In this document: positions 9,285 to 17,453 of the stretch, in pieces
How positions within the stretch are numbered: position 1 is the stretch's first letter
Layout of the letters: the number at the start of each line of letters is the position of its first letter
Assembly: GCA_937951485.1 (NCBI GenBank)
Contig: CALEDJ010000015.1
Coordinates: 60,880-124,879 of the forward strand
Length of the DNA: 64,000 bases
Direction: 5' to 3'
Source: an uncultured bacterium
Lineage (GTDB): Bacteria > Hydrogenedentota > Hydrogenedentia > Hydrogenedentales > CAILVY01
Notes under the pieces: generated by a model
Database searches by the model: none
What the model was told of the DNA's origin: nothing
The model's input: the letters and a program-made list of their open reading frames with translations, nothing else
Made by a program: the position numbers and the translations under genes

Positions 9285-11564
9285 ATGAAAATACTTTCAA
9301 ATGCCGACAGACGCGCGCATGATTCCCATGTCGTTGAAAACGGTATTTCTCGTCGCGTTCAGGGCCTTTTATGTATTGCCTTAATCACAGGATTAACAGT
9401 TCGTATTATTTATCTGCTTCACTCGTTTTACTGTCCTGATTTTGCCTCCCCTGTCCTCGACCCGCGCCTGAACGATTATTGGGCACGCGCACTGGTGACG
9501 GGCAACTGGACGCCGCCGGTCTATGCGGACGACCCGGAAATCTGCACGACGCCGTATGGCCGTCCTCCGGGTTATCCGTACTTGCTCGCGGTGGTTTATG
9601 CGCTGTTCGATGGATCCTATCTTGCGCCGCGCCTGGCACAGTTGGGATTGGGGCTGGTAAACGTCGCGCTCGCATTTGCATTGGGTCGGCGTATTTTCGG
9701 CAATGCGGCGGGCATTGTCGCAGCGGGGATACTGGCGGTGTATTGGCCGCTGGTTTATTTTGAAATGGAATTGAACTATCCGGTGGTGGTTGTATTCCTG
9801 ACATTGTTGACCCTGCTTTGCTGCCAGCGGTGGGTTCATCATCCAACGTTGCGAATGGCCGCCGGGATTGGTGCGATCATTGGCTGTTTCGCGCTGATCC
9901 GGCCCAACGTGCTGCTGTCAGGAATTACACTGGCCGCATGGATGATCTGGGCGGGCCGGCGTCGCGCCATGCCGTGGCGCAAAGCGTTGATCAACGCGTT
10001 CGCGCTGCTGGCGGCGTGCGGGGCGCTGATCACGCCTGCCGTTGTGCGCAATTACGTGGTATCCAAAGAGTGGGTGCTTATTTCATATTATGACGGCGTA
10101 AACATTTATATCGGCAACAATCCGCAGTCCCGTGGCGATTCGGCGCGGATTCCTGATTTGCGCGACATCTCCGGCCTGGATGCCTGGGACTGTTTCAGTT
10201 ATCCCATGCTTGTTCGAAATCTTGGGCGAAAGATGGATGGCCCGGATTTCGGTTTCTCAGATGCTTCGCGGTATTTCCGCCGGCGCGCCGCCGCGTTCGT
10301 CTGGGAAGAACCATTTACCGCACTACGGCTGACGGTCCGAAAGGCGCTCTTATTCTGGGGGCCAATAGAGGTCTCCGACAGCAAGGTAATGGAATTGGAC
10401 CGCCAAGCCAGCCCATTGCTTCGTTGGCTTCCCGGATTTCCGTCGGTATTCGCGGCGGCCTTGCTCGGTGCGCTTCTGTGGAGACGTAACGCACGACGTT
10501 CCGGCAGCCAAGAACCAGACCGCACACGGGATGCTTTCCTGGAATGCGTGGCGTTCCTGGTGCTGTTCGCCGTGTCCTATTTTTTCTCCATCCTGCCCTT
10601 CTTCATTGCCGGACGTTACCGGATTCCAGTAGTGCCGATTCTGGCGGTCTTCGCCGGATATGGGCTGGTTGCGACGGGCGCGGCCTGGCGTACGGGAGAC
10701 TATCGGCGTGGCGCGCTTTCGTCGGCGTTGTTGGCGCTGCTCTACATCGCATGCGCCACGCCGTTTGCGTCGTATTTGCCGGATGCCGCGACCTGGCATC
10801 TGCGGCGGGCGCAGGCGCACATGCAGGCTCACCGTGACGGAGAAGCCCTGCAGGAACTGGCATCTGCGCTGCGCGAAGACGATATGAATATAGAGGCGCA
10901 TGTGTTGACGGGATTTCTATTGGACCGCGCTGGAGATATCGAGGCCGCGATAGCCCAGTACCGTCGAGCGCTGGAGATTGACCCTGACCATGTCACGGCC
11001 TGCAACAACCTCGGTCATGCCCTGGCGCGGCAGGGCGAAGCGGATGAGGCGGAGGCCCTATACCGGCGCGCGCTGCAATGGAACCCCTGGCATGCGCTGG
11101 CCTGCAATAACCTGGGGTGGTTGTCAATGGAGCATGGGCGGCTGGAAGAAGCCGTCGGTGCGTTTACCCAGGAAATCACGGCAGAACCGAACCATGCGCG
11201 GGGACACTACCACTTGGGAATCGCGCTGGCGCGGCAGGGAAAATTTGAGTTGTCCGCCGAACATCTGGAGGCGGCCCTGACGCGTGCGCCCGGGAATCCG
11301 GATATCCTCACCGACCTTGGCCTGGTGCGGGCGCGGCTGGGACAACCGGAGCAGGCCGAGCGGCGCTTCCTGGAGGCGCTGCAGCGGCGGCCTGATTTTG
11401 CCCGAGCACATTTCAATCTCGGCAATCTCTACGGCGACCTGGGCCGCTATGAGGACGCGGCCCGGCATTTCGAAAAGACGCTTGCCATTGATCCCGATTT
11501 TGAACAGGCGCGCCAGCACCTCGAACAGGTTCGGGCGGCCATGGAAAAACCCCCGAACGATTGA
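9285..11564 (+). CDS. GT-C-type membrane glycosyltransferase with C-terminal TPR repeats (paralogue 1)
   Basis: About 759 residues from ATG 9285; in-frame starts at 9237 (GTG) and 9270 are possible. The first 480 residues contain 9-11 hydrophobic helices. The first periplasmic loop contains an acidic DPRLNDYWARAL segment followed by TTPYGRPPGYPYLL, which fits the GT-C (PMT/ArnT-like) fold where acidic residues of loop 1 bind the lipid-phosphate sugar donor. From about residue 500 at least six TPR units follow (N-N-L-G-x-A-L and A-x-x-Y-x-x-A-L-x-x-x-P patterns). The likely role is transfer of a sugar from a polyprenyl carrier to an envelope acceptor, with the TPRs recruiting substrate. The architecture resembles eukaryotic TMTC O-mannosyltransferases. 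A homologue starts 55 bases downstream. Confidence 0.75.
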   Translation: MKILSNADRRAHDSHVVENGISRRVQGLLCIALITGLTVRIIYLLHSFYCPDFASPVLDPRLNDYWARALVTGNWTPPVYADDPEICTTPYGRPPGYPYLLAVVYALFDGSYLAPRLAQLGLGLVNVALAFALGRRIFGNAAGIVAAGILAVYWPLVYFEMELNYPVVVVFLTLLTLLCCQRWVHHPTLRMAAGIGAIIGCFALIRPNVLLSGITLAAWMIWAGRRRAMPWRKALINAFALLAACGALITPAVVRNYVVSKEWVLISYYDGVNIYIGNNPQSRGDSARIPDLRDISGLDAWDCFSYPMLVRNLGRKMDGPDFGFSDASRYFRRRAAAFVWEEPFTALRLTVRKALLFWGPIEVSDSKVMELDRQASPLLRWLPGFPSVFAAALLGALLWRRNARRSGSQEPDRTRDAFLECVAFLVLFAVSYFFSILPFFIAGRYRIPVVPILAVFAGYGLVATGAAWRTGDYRRGALSSALLALLYIACATPFASYLPDAATWHLRRAQAHMQAHRDGEALQELASALREDDMNIEAHVLTGFLLDRAGDIEAAIAQYRRALEIDPDHVTACNNLGHALARQGEADEAEALYRRALQWNPWHALACNNLGWLSMEHGRLEEAVGAFTQEITAEPNHARGHYHLGIALARQGKFELSAEHLEAALTRAPGNPDILTDLGLVRARLGQPEQAERRFLEALQRRPDFARAHFNLGNLYGDLGRYEDAARHFEKTLAIDPDFEQARQHLEQVRAAMEKPPND

Positions 11565-11619
11565 CCCAAACCCCTTGTCCCCTGCTATGCTTGAGCAGGA
11601 CTGACGCAGGGAAAAGCCG

Positions 11620-14325
11620 GTGAAGGAAGCGATACAGGAAAATACTGCGCCCGGGCGCGCCGTTGACGGGGAAAGCGCTTCAGGTGAAGAATGGCCGCGC
11701 CGTGAATGGATTTGCCTGACGGCGATTCTGGCGCTGGGGCTTTTCCTGCGGCTATGGTATTTCTCCGAACTGGTGCACGCCCCGGATTTCCGTGCGCTCC
11801 GCCAGGATCTGGATGTGCAGGATTATCAGGCGCGCGCCATGCTTTCGGGCGACTGGACGGTCCGCGACGGGGAAAACGACCCGGAAATCCCCACCACCCC
11901 CTATTACCGCCCCCCGGGCTATCCCTATTTCCTGGCCATTGTTTATTGGTTCAGCAACGGCAGTTATCTGGCGCCGCGCCTGGTGCATTTCGCGCTCGGT
12001 CTCACCACCGCCACGCTGTTGTATCTTCTGGGCAGGGCTGTTTTCAGCGGCGGCGTCGGTTTGATCGCCGCATTCCTGTACGCTACGTACTGGGGCTGCA
12101 TTTACTACGAAGGCGAGGTCAATGACCCGGCGATATTTCTTTTTCTCGTCCCCTCTCTCATGCTTGTCCTGCTGCGATGGCTTCGGGCTTTTGCCGCTCG
12201 ATGGGCGGCGCTTGCCGGTCTGATTATCGGCTGCTACGCCATCATGCGACCCAACATTCTCCTGTTTGGGCCGGTTCTTGCCGCATGGATGCTGTATGTC
12301 GCCTGGCGGCGACGGCAATTGCGGCGCGCGGCAAGCAGTTGGATCGCACTGGCGTTGTTGGCCGCCGCCCCCATTTTGCCGGTCACGGCGCGCAATTACG
12401 TGGTATCCGGTGAATTTGTGCCAATCTCTACATATTTCGGGCAGAATTTCCTTATCGGCAATGGAGAGGATTCCAACGGCTACACCTCCTGGACGCCTTA
12501 CCTGCAGGAATTGGAAGGCACAGGGAACTGGTCGGTGTGGGTGTACAACAACGTGGTGCGTGGTCTGGGCAGGGAAGTGGGCAATGAAAACCTGACCCAC
12601 TCGGAGGCGTCGCGCATCTTCTTCTGGAAGACCGTGGATTTCATTCGCGAAAACAAGATGCGCACGCTGAAACTGGCGATAAAAAAAGCCGCATACTTCT
12701 GGCACCCGCTGGAAATCACCGAAAACAAGGTCGTCCAACACGAAAAGTGGCACTATGCGCCACTGAAATACCTTCCGGGTTTTCCCTGGACCATGGCGTT
12801 GTTTCTGGGCGGCAGCCTGTTTCTCACATGGGACTGGCGGCGCGGCCGCCTGCCGGGGCATTCATCATTGGATGCAACGACGGTGAAGCGCATCATCTTC
12901 ATCGTCTATGCGTTTGCATTCACTTATTTCGCCTCCTTCATTCCGTTTTTCGTCAATGCCCGGTCAAGGGCGCCTTTATATGGCCTGATGCTGCTGATTG
13001 GCGCGTATGGCGTGAAGCGGCTGTGGGATTTTGCGGTTGCCCGACAATACTGCCGGATGGCGCTGGGAGCGGCTCTTTTCGGCGGAATGTTCCTGATTTC
13101 TTCGGTGCCGCTGGCGCCGTATACTCCTGACCATGATCGCTGGCATTATGACCGCGCCGATTCATACCTTCGGGAAGGCAAAGTGGAAGAAGCGATTGCG
13201 GAGGCGCGGGCGATGATGGCGCTGCCGGAACGGCCGATGTACTACATGCCGCACCGTCTGGGGGTGGCGTTTGTTCGATTGGGTCGCTACGAAGAGGCCG
13301 TCCCGCTGTTGCGTGCGGCGCTCAGTCCGGAACCGGAGGAACAGGATCCCCGATACCGGCAGGATGTGCACTATCTCTTGGGGGTGGCGCTGGCAAGCAC
13401 AAACCGGGACGCGGAGGCCGTGGAAGCCTATGAAGCGGCGCTGTGGCTGAATCCGGATGACGCGCGGACGCATAACAATCTGGGGGTGATCCGCGAGAAG
13501 CAGGGCGATTTCGCCGCAGCGGAACATCACTACCGCGAGGCGATCCGGTCTTCGCGGGAGTTTGCCCTGGCCTACAGCAATCTTGGGGACCTGTTGGGGC
13601 GAACGGCCCGCCTGGACGAAGCGATTGCGCATCTGCGGCGCGCGGCGGAACTGGAGCCGGACAACGCGGACTACCATTACAATCTGGCGCGACATCTTGC
13701 GATGGCGGGGCGTAACGAAGAGGCTTCGGCGCACTATGAAACTGCAATTGCACTTCGACCGGAAGACCCGCGCCCCTGCAACAACCTCGGCTGGATGGCG
13801 CAGGAAGCGGGAGACCTTGCCGAGGCGGAGCGGCGCTACCGGCAGGCGGTGGAGGCGTCGCCGACTTTTACGCTGGGGTGGATCAATCTTATGCACCTGA
13901 TGGTGCAGGAGGGGCGCTTGTCCGATGCCGGACAGGTCTGCGACATCGCGATCGCCGAGGACCCGCGGAATCACGGATTAAGGTTGTCGTTTGCGGAAGT
14001 ACTGGCCAGATATGATTACCAGTCAGAAGCCATTGCGGAGTACCGCAAGGCACTGGCTTCGGAACCTGAGAATCCGGTGATCATGAACAATCTCGCCATT
14101 CTTCTGGTAGCAACAGGGCAGTGGCGGGAAGCCGAAGCCCTGTATCGCCGGGCGATCGAGTCTGATCCTGCGTACGCACCGGCGCACTGTAATCTGGGGG
14201 TACTGCTTCAGGCGCAGGGGCTCACGGAAGACGCGATGCGGTATTTTCGCCAGGCCCTCGCGATTGATCCTGACAATGCGTTTGCGCAAAAGCGGCTGGC
14301 GACCGGAAAAGAGGAGAAGCGGTAA
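11620..14325 (+). CDS. GT-C-type membrane glycosyltransferase with C-terminal TPR repeats (paralogue 2)
   Basis: 901 residues starting at GTG 11620 behind an AGGGA ribosome site. It repeats the layout of the preceding gene. A first transmembrane helix at about residues 29-50 is followed by the loop-1 acidic segment (RQDLDVQDYQARAM) and then TTPYYRPPGYPYFLAIVYW. Further helices run to about residue 490. The C-terminal ~390 residues hold about ten TPR units, more than its paralogue. Conserved segments such as RPPGYPY, SYLAPRLV, RNYVVS and NKV are shared, so this is a tandem duplication that has diverged. The role is probably sugar transfer from a lipid carrier, as for its neighbour. The acceptor is unknown. 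Confidence 0.75.
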   Translation: MKEAIQENTAPGRAVDGESASGEEWPRREWICLTAILALGLFLRLWYFSELVHAPDFRALRQDLDVQDYQARAMLSGDWTVRDGENDPEIPTTPYYRPPGYPYFLAIVYWFSNGSYLAPRLVHFALGLTTATLLYLLGRAVFSGGVGLIAAFLYATYWGCIYYEGEVNDPAIFLFLVPSLMLVLLRWLRAFAARWAALAGLIIGCYAIMRPNILLFGPVLAAWMLYVAWRRRQLRRAASSWIALALLAAAPILPVTARNYVVSGEFVPISTYFGQNFLIGNGEDSNGYTSWTPYLQELEGTGNWSVWVYNNVVRGLGREVGNENLTHSEASRIFFWKTVDFIRENKMRTLKLAIKKAAYFWHPLEITENKVVQHEKWHYAPLKYLPGFPWTMALFLGGSLFLTWDWRRGRLPGHSSLDATTVKRIIFIVYAFAFTYFASFIPFFVNARSRAPLYGLMLLIGAYGVKRLWDFAVARQYCRMALGAALFGGMFLISSVPLAPYTPDHDRWHYDRADSYLREGKVEEAIAEARAMMALPERPMYYMPHRLGVAFVRLGRYEEAVPLLRAALSPEPEEQDPRYRQDVHYLLGVALASTNRDAEAVEAYEAALWLNPDDARTHNNLGVIREKQGDFAAAEHHYREAIRSSREFALAYSNLGDLLGRTARLDEAIAHLRRAAELEPDNADYHYNLARHLAMAGRNEEASAHYETAIALRPEDPRPCNNLGWMAQEAGDLAEAERRYRQAVEASPTFTLGWINLMHLMVQEGRLSDAGQVCDIAIAEDPRNHGLRLSFAEVLARYDYQSEAIAEYRKALASEPENPVIMNNLAILLVATGQWREAEALYRRAIESDPAYAPAHCNLGVLLQAQGLTEDAMRYFRQALAIDPDNAFAQKRLATGKEEKR

Positions 14326-14373
14326 GACAGCAGGATTGGCGCCCGGCCACCGCGTCAGGGGCTTGCCGCTTTT
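14318..14373 (+). terminator. Possible rho-independent terminator after the TPR glycosyltransferases
   Basis: AGCGGTAAG at the stop codon can pair with CTTGCCGCT (one G-U), followed by a run of T. The loop is long (about 30 bases), so this is weaker than a classical terminator. Confidence 0.4.
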
Positions 14374-14769
14374 TTTTGATGAAAAACCAGGCTGCTTTTG
14401 CTACAGTAGTATCGCTGGAAACATGGCGTAATTTTTATTGTGTAAGGCAAGTGTTCATGTCTGGTTAAGGACCGGCAGAGTGCATTCATGTTCTACAATT
14501 GCAGCCGATGCGCCAGTTCCGCGAAGTGTTCTGGGTTTCCGCGTGCGCGGGAATGATCTACTCCCTGGAAAGTGTTGTTTTTCCGGTTTCATTGCCGCCC
14601 AAAGGCCTGTCGTTTCAGTGTGGGGACCGCCACAAGTGCGCGAGGCCCGGGGCGAGGCGTGTCTGTCCGGGTTATGCGCGAAAGCGAAAGAACGGCATGC
14701 GGGAATCCAGTCATGTAAAACCATGCGCTGAGCGAACACCAATGGTGAGGCAAACAAGGAGGTAGCAAC
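14374..14769. other. Intergenic region with degenerate palindromic repeat
   Basis: About 400 bases without a supported gene. A short palindrome TTCCGCG-TG-CGCGGGAA lies at 14537-14553. A related half-copy (GCGGGAATCCAG) is at 14700-14711, similar to dispersed palindromic repeats common in environmental genomes. The strong AAGGAGG ribosome site of the next gene is at its right end. Confidence 0.35.
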
Positions 14770-15114
14770 ATGGTCGAGGCATTAAGATCGGGATGTATCA
14801 ACCATCCCGGCGTGGAAGCGACGGTGCGCTGCAAGCAATGCGGCACGCCGGTGTGTGACACCTGCGTGGAATCCGGCCCCACGGGGCGCTTTTGTTCCCC
14901 GGCGTGCCGGCAAAAGCATGAAGCATTCATGCAGCGCGCACAGCAGAGGGACGGGCGCGCGCGGTCCGGCGTTTTTGTCAAACTGCGCGGACTGATCGGT
15001 TCCATCATGATTATTCTCGTCGTGCTGTTGGTAATCGGCGTGGCGGCAATGCTGTTTCCCATTCCCATGCTGTCTGATCTGGTTTTTCAACTGCGGGGCA
15101 TGCTGAACATATAG
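14770..15114 (+). CDS. B-box-type zinc-ribbon membrane protein
   Basis: 114 residues from ATG 14770, with AAGGAGG nine bases upstream. Residues 9-45 carry a cysteine/histidine pattern: CINHP, C-K-Q-C, C-D-T-C and F-C-S-P-A-C, then a His. This is typical of short B-box-like zinc-binding modules in bacterial membrane proteins. One transmembrane helix follows (about residues 76-98). The zinc module is probably cytoplasmic and mediates protein contacts. The stop overlaps the ribosome site of the next small membrane-protein gene, so the two are co-translated. The function is unknown. Confidence 0.7.
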   Translation: MVEALRSGCINHPGVEATVRCKQCGTPVCDTCVESGPTGRFCSPACRQKHEAFMQRAQQRDGRARSGVFVKLRGLIGSIMIILVVLLVIGVAAMLFPIPMLSDLVFQLRGMLNI

Positions 15115-15123
15115 GAGGTGGAC

Positions 15124-15564
15124 ATGGATCTCAGTGGATTGAAATGGCCGGTGATCATTCTGGTGGTCATCGGTGTCATCTGGCTGCTCTCCAGCGGCGG
15201 GGTGTCCTGGATGGAGACGAATTTCACCAAGGCCACACCGGGCGTGGACGCGGCGCGTGACACGACCGATGAGGCGGGGTTGACGCGGTTGGGCGGCTAT
15301 CTGCTCGCGCTCTGGCGTTATGAACACGCGGCGCGGGTGATGGAGGCGGCCATTGCCCGTTATGGGATGAACGGCCCCAACTACTGGTATAACCACTACC
15401 GTCTCGTGAAGTGTTACGAGAAGATGGGGGATTACCAGCGCGCGTACAATGTGTTGATGCAGTTGGTCGCCGCATCGGCCCACCAATACGACAAGCGGGT
15501 GCCGGAAAACGACAACCTGAGCCTGCGGGCGTCGAAACTCAAGGAATTGCACGAACTACGGTGA
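15124..15564 (+). CDS. Single-pass membrane protein with TPR-like soluble domain
   Basis: About 146 residues from ATG 15124. An earlier GTG at 15118 lies inside the AGGAGGTG ribosome site and is rejected. A hydrophobic helix spans residues 5-25. The rest is helical with a TPR-like pattern (GGYLLALWRYEHAARV, then YHYRLVKCYEKMGDYQRAYNVL). It starts nine bases after the zinc-ribbon gene and its stop TGA overlaps the GTG of the rRNA methylase gene, so the three form a tightly coupled operon. Its role is unknown. TPR membrane proteins often act as scaffolds. Confidence 0.6.
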   Translation: MDLSGLKWPVIILVVIGVIWLLSSGGVSWMETNFTKATPGVDAARDTTDEAGLTRLGGYLLALWRYEHAARVMEAAIARYGMNGPNYWYNHYRLVKCYEKMGDYQRAYNVLMQLVAASAHQYDKRVPENDNLSLRASKLKELHELR

Positions 15565-16301
15565 GGGTCCGAGCGGCAATCGTGGCGGGGCGGATTCCCG
15601 TGCTGGAATGTCTGCGGGGCGGGAAACGCGCCGCGCGGCGCTTGCTCGTGTTGCAGGGTGCTCGCGAACTCGGTGCCATTCTTGACGCTGTGAAAGCAAT
15701 CCCCGTAGAGGTCTGCCCGCGTGAGACGCTCGACCGCCTTGCAGGCGGGACGACCCACCAGGGCGTGGTGCTTGAGGCGGACCCCCTGCCCGTGCTGGAA
15801 TTGGACGCCTGGTTGCGCCGGGAATGGGATGAAAACGCCGTGGCGGTGGTGCTGGACGGCATCCAAGACCCGCAGAACTTCGGCGGGATTATCCGGTCCG
15901 CGGCGGCTTTCGGCGCGGCGGGCGTCCTTTTCGCCAAAGACCGCGCCGCGCCGCTCTCGCCGGCGGTGGTCAAGGCGGCGGCAGGGGGCGTGGAATACGT
16001 GGACCTGGTGCGGGTGGTCAACGTGGCGCGCGCGCTGCGCGCGATGCAGGACGCCAAGTTCTGGACGGCGGCGTTCGAGGCCGATGCGCCGCAGACGTTG
16101 TGGGAGGCCGACCTGTGCGGCAGACTGGCGCTGGTCATCGGCGGTGAGGGCCGGGGTGTCCGCCGCCTTGTGCGGGAACGGTGCGACATGCTGCTGCGGA
16201 TTCCCATCGGCGGCCCCATCTCCAGCCTGAACGCCTCGGTCAGCACGGCGATCGCGCTGGCCGAGTGTGCGCGGCAGCGTTGGCAAAGCGGCTTGGATTG
16301 A
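15561..16301 (+). CDS. rlmB: RlmB-like SpoU/TrmH-family 2'-O-methyltransferase
   Basis: About 246 residues starting at GTG 15561, which overlaps the previous stop (GTGA). A longer open frame to 15411 overlaps the upstream gene and is rejected. The N-terminal 70 residues are an RNA-binding substrate domain (VAGRIPVLECLRGG start). The catalytic SPOUT domain shows motif 1 (LDGIQDPQNFGGIIRSA, with the N and R of NxGxxxR), motif 2 (VIGGEGRGV) and motif 3 (PIGGPISSLNASVSTAIALAE), which form the trefoil knot that binds SAM. RlmB methylates the 2'-OH of a guanosine in 23S rRNA domain V. A related tRNA or rRNA target is possible. Confidence 0.85.
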   Translation: MRVRAAIVAGRIPVLECLRGGKRAARRLLVLQGARELGAILDAVKAIPVEVCPRETLDRLAGGTTHQGVVLEADPLPVLELDAWLRREWDENAVAVVLDGIQDPQNFGGIIRSAAAFGAAGVLFAKDRAAPLSPAVVKAAAGGVEYVDLVRVVNVARALRAMQDAKFWTAAFEADAPQTLWEADLCGRLALVIGGEGRGVRRLVRERCDMLLRIPIGGPISSLNASVSTAIALAECARQRWQSGLD

Positions 16302-16316
16302 AGCGATAATCCCCGC

Positions 16317-17453
16317 ATGCGCATCCTGATTCCCACAATGGACTATCCGCCCGCGGCGGGCGGCATCGCCAGCGTAACGCTGGAACTTTCGCGGGAACTG
16401 GCCGCCATGGGTCATGTGGTGACCATTGTGGCGCCCCCAGCCCCTGACATGGCCGCGTTTGATCGGGGGGAACCGGCGCACGTCATCCGATTCGCGGGAC
16501 GCCGGCGCGGGTGCTTCTGCTTCCTTCCTTTGTGCTGGAAGACCTGGCGGCTCGCGGGGCGGGCGGACCTGATTCTCGCCATCAACGCGACATATGGCGG
16601 GATCATCGCGCGCGGCGGGCGCCTCTTGTTCGGCCCGCCGTACCTTGTGTTCGCCCATGCCGATGAATGCCTCCGGTACAGGCGCGCGCCAGTCGTGCGG
16701 ACGTTGCTGCGGTCGGTGTATCGCCGCGCGAACACCGTCGTCGCCCTCAGTCGGCATGCGCGGCGCAACCTGGAATTGGTCGGCGTGCCTGAACGCGACA
16801 TTGCGCTGGTCCTGCCCGGCGCACGGCTGCCGGAACCGCTCCCGGCAGCGGCGATCCATGCTGTCCGGGAGCGGTTCGATATCTGCGACAGCAACATGAT
16901 CCTCGCCGTTGGCCGTTTCCTCCCCCACAAGGGCCATCTCACGCTGGTCAAGGCGATGCCGCAGGTGCTGGAGCGTCATCCGAACACGCATCTTGTCATG
17001 GCGGGCCAAGGACCCTGCCTGGGAGCGTGTCTGGACAAGGCGCGGGCGCTGGGCATTGAAGGGCAGGTGCATTGTACCGGCCATGTGGATGACGCGACGC
17101 TGGAAGCCCTCTACCAGGCGTGTGATGTATTTGCCCTGCCCATTGAGGATGCGCAGGAACAGGGGTTGGAACTGGTATTCACCGAAGCCCACGCCCGGGG
17201 AAAACCTGTCGTGGCGGGGCGGGTCGCCGGTGTTCCAGACCTCGTCATTGACGGACAAACCGGGTTCCTCGTGGAACCACAGAACCCGGACGCGCTGGCG
17301 GACCACATTGCCGCGATCCTCGATGACCCTCAACTGGCAAAGCGCCTGGGCGAGGCGGGTCGCCGCCGCATCGAAGAAGAACTCAACTGGCGGGCGTTTG
17401 CGGAAAAAGTGATCGCGGCCGCATCGCGGAAAGGCGGGGCTATCGCGCCGTGA
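16317..17453 (+). CDS. GT4-family glycosyltransferase
   Basis: 378 residues, GT-B fold. The N-terminal domain begins [16 protein letters not shown], with the Gly-Gly loop near residues 16-18 that contacts the acceptor. The C-terminal domain starts with [13 protein letters not shown] and carries the donor-binding region [21 protein letters not shown] followed by [14 protein letters not shown], close to the usual E-x7-E motif. It should transfer a sugar from a nucleotide sugar in the cytoplasm, for example in exopolysaccharide or glycolipid synthesis. It follows the rRNA methylase by 15 bases. Its last 14 bases overlap the tail of the convergent pseudopilin-fusion gene. Confidence 0.85.
   Translation: MRILIPTMDYPPAAGGIASVTLELSRELAAMGHVVTIVAPPAPDMAAFDRGEPAHVIRFAGRRRGCFCFLPLCWKTWRLAGRADLILAINATYGGIIARGGRLLFGPPYLVFAHADECLRYRRAPVVRTLLRSVYRRANTVVALSRHARRNLELVGVPERDIALVLPGARLPEPLPAAAIHAVRERFDICDSNMILAVGRFLPHKGHLTLVKAMPQVLERHPNTHLVMAGQGPCLGACLDKARALGIEGQVHCTGHVDDATLEALYQACDVFALPIEDAQEQGLELVFTEAHARGKPVVAGRVAGVPDLVIDGQTGFLVEPQNPDALADHIAAILDDPQLAKRLGEAGRRRIEEELNWRAFAEKVIAAASRKGGAIAP

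Noticed and set aside
15432-17333. 633-residue minus-strand open frame
   Set aside because: Shadow of the rlmB-like and GT4 genes, Arg/His rich with no recognisable fold.
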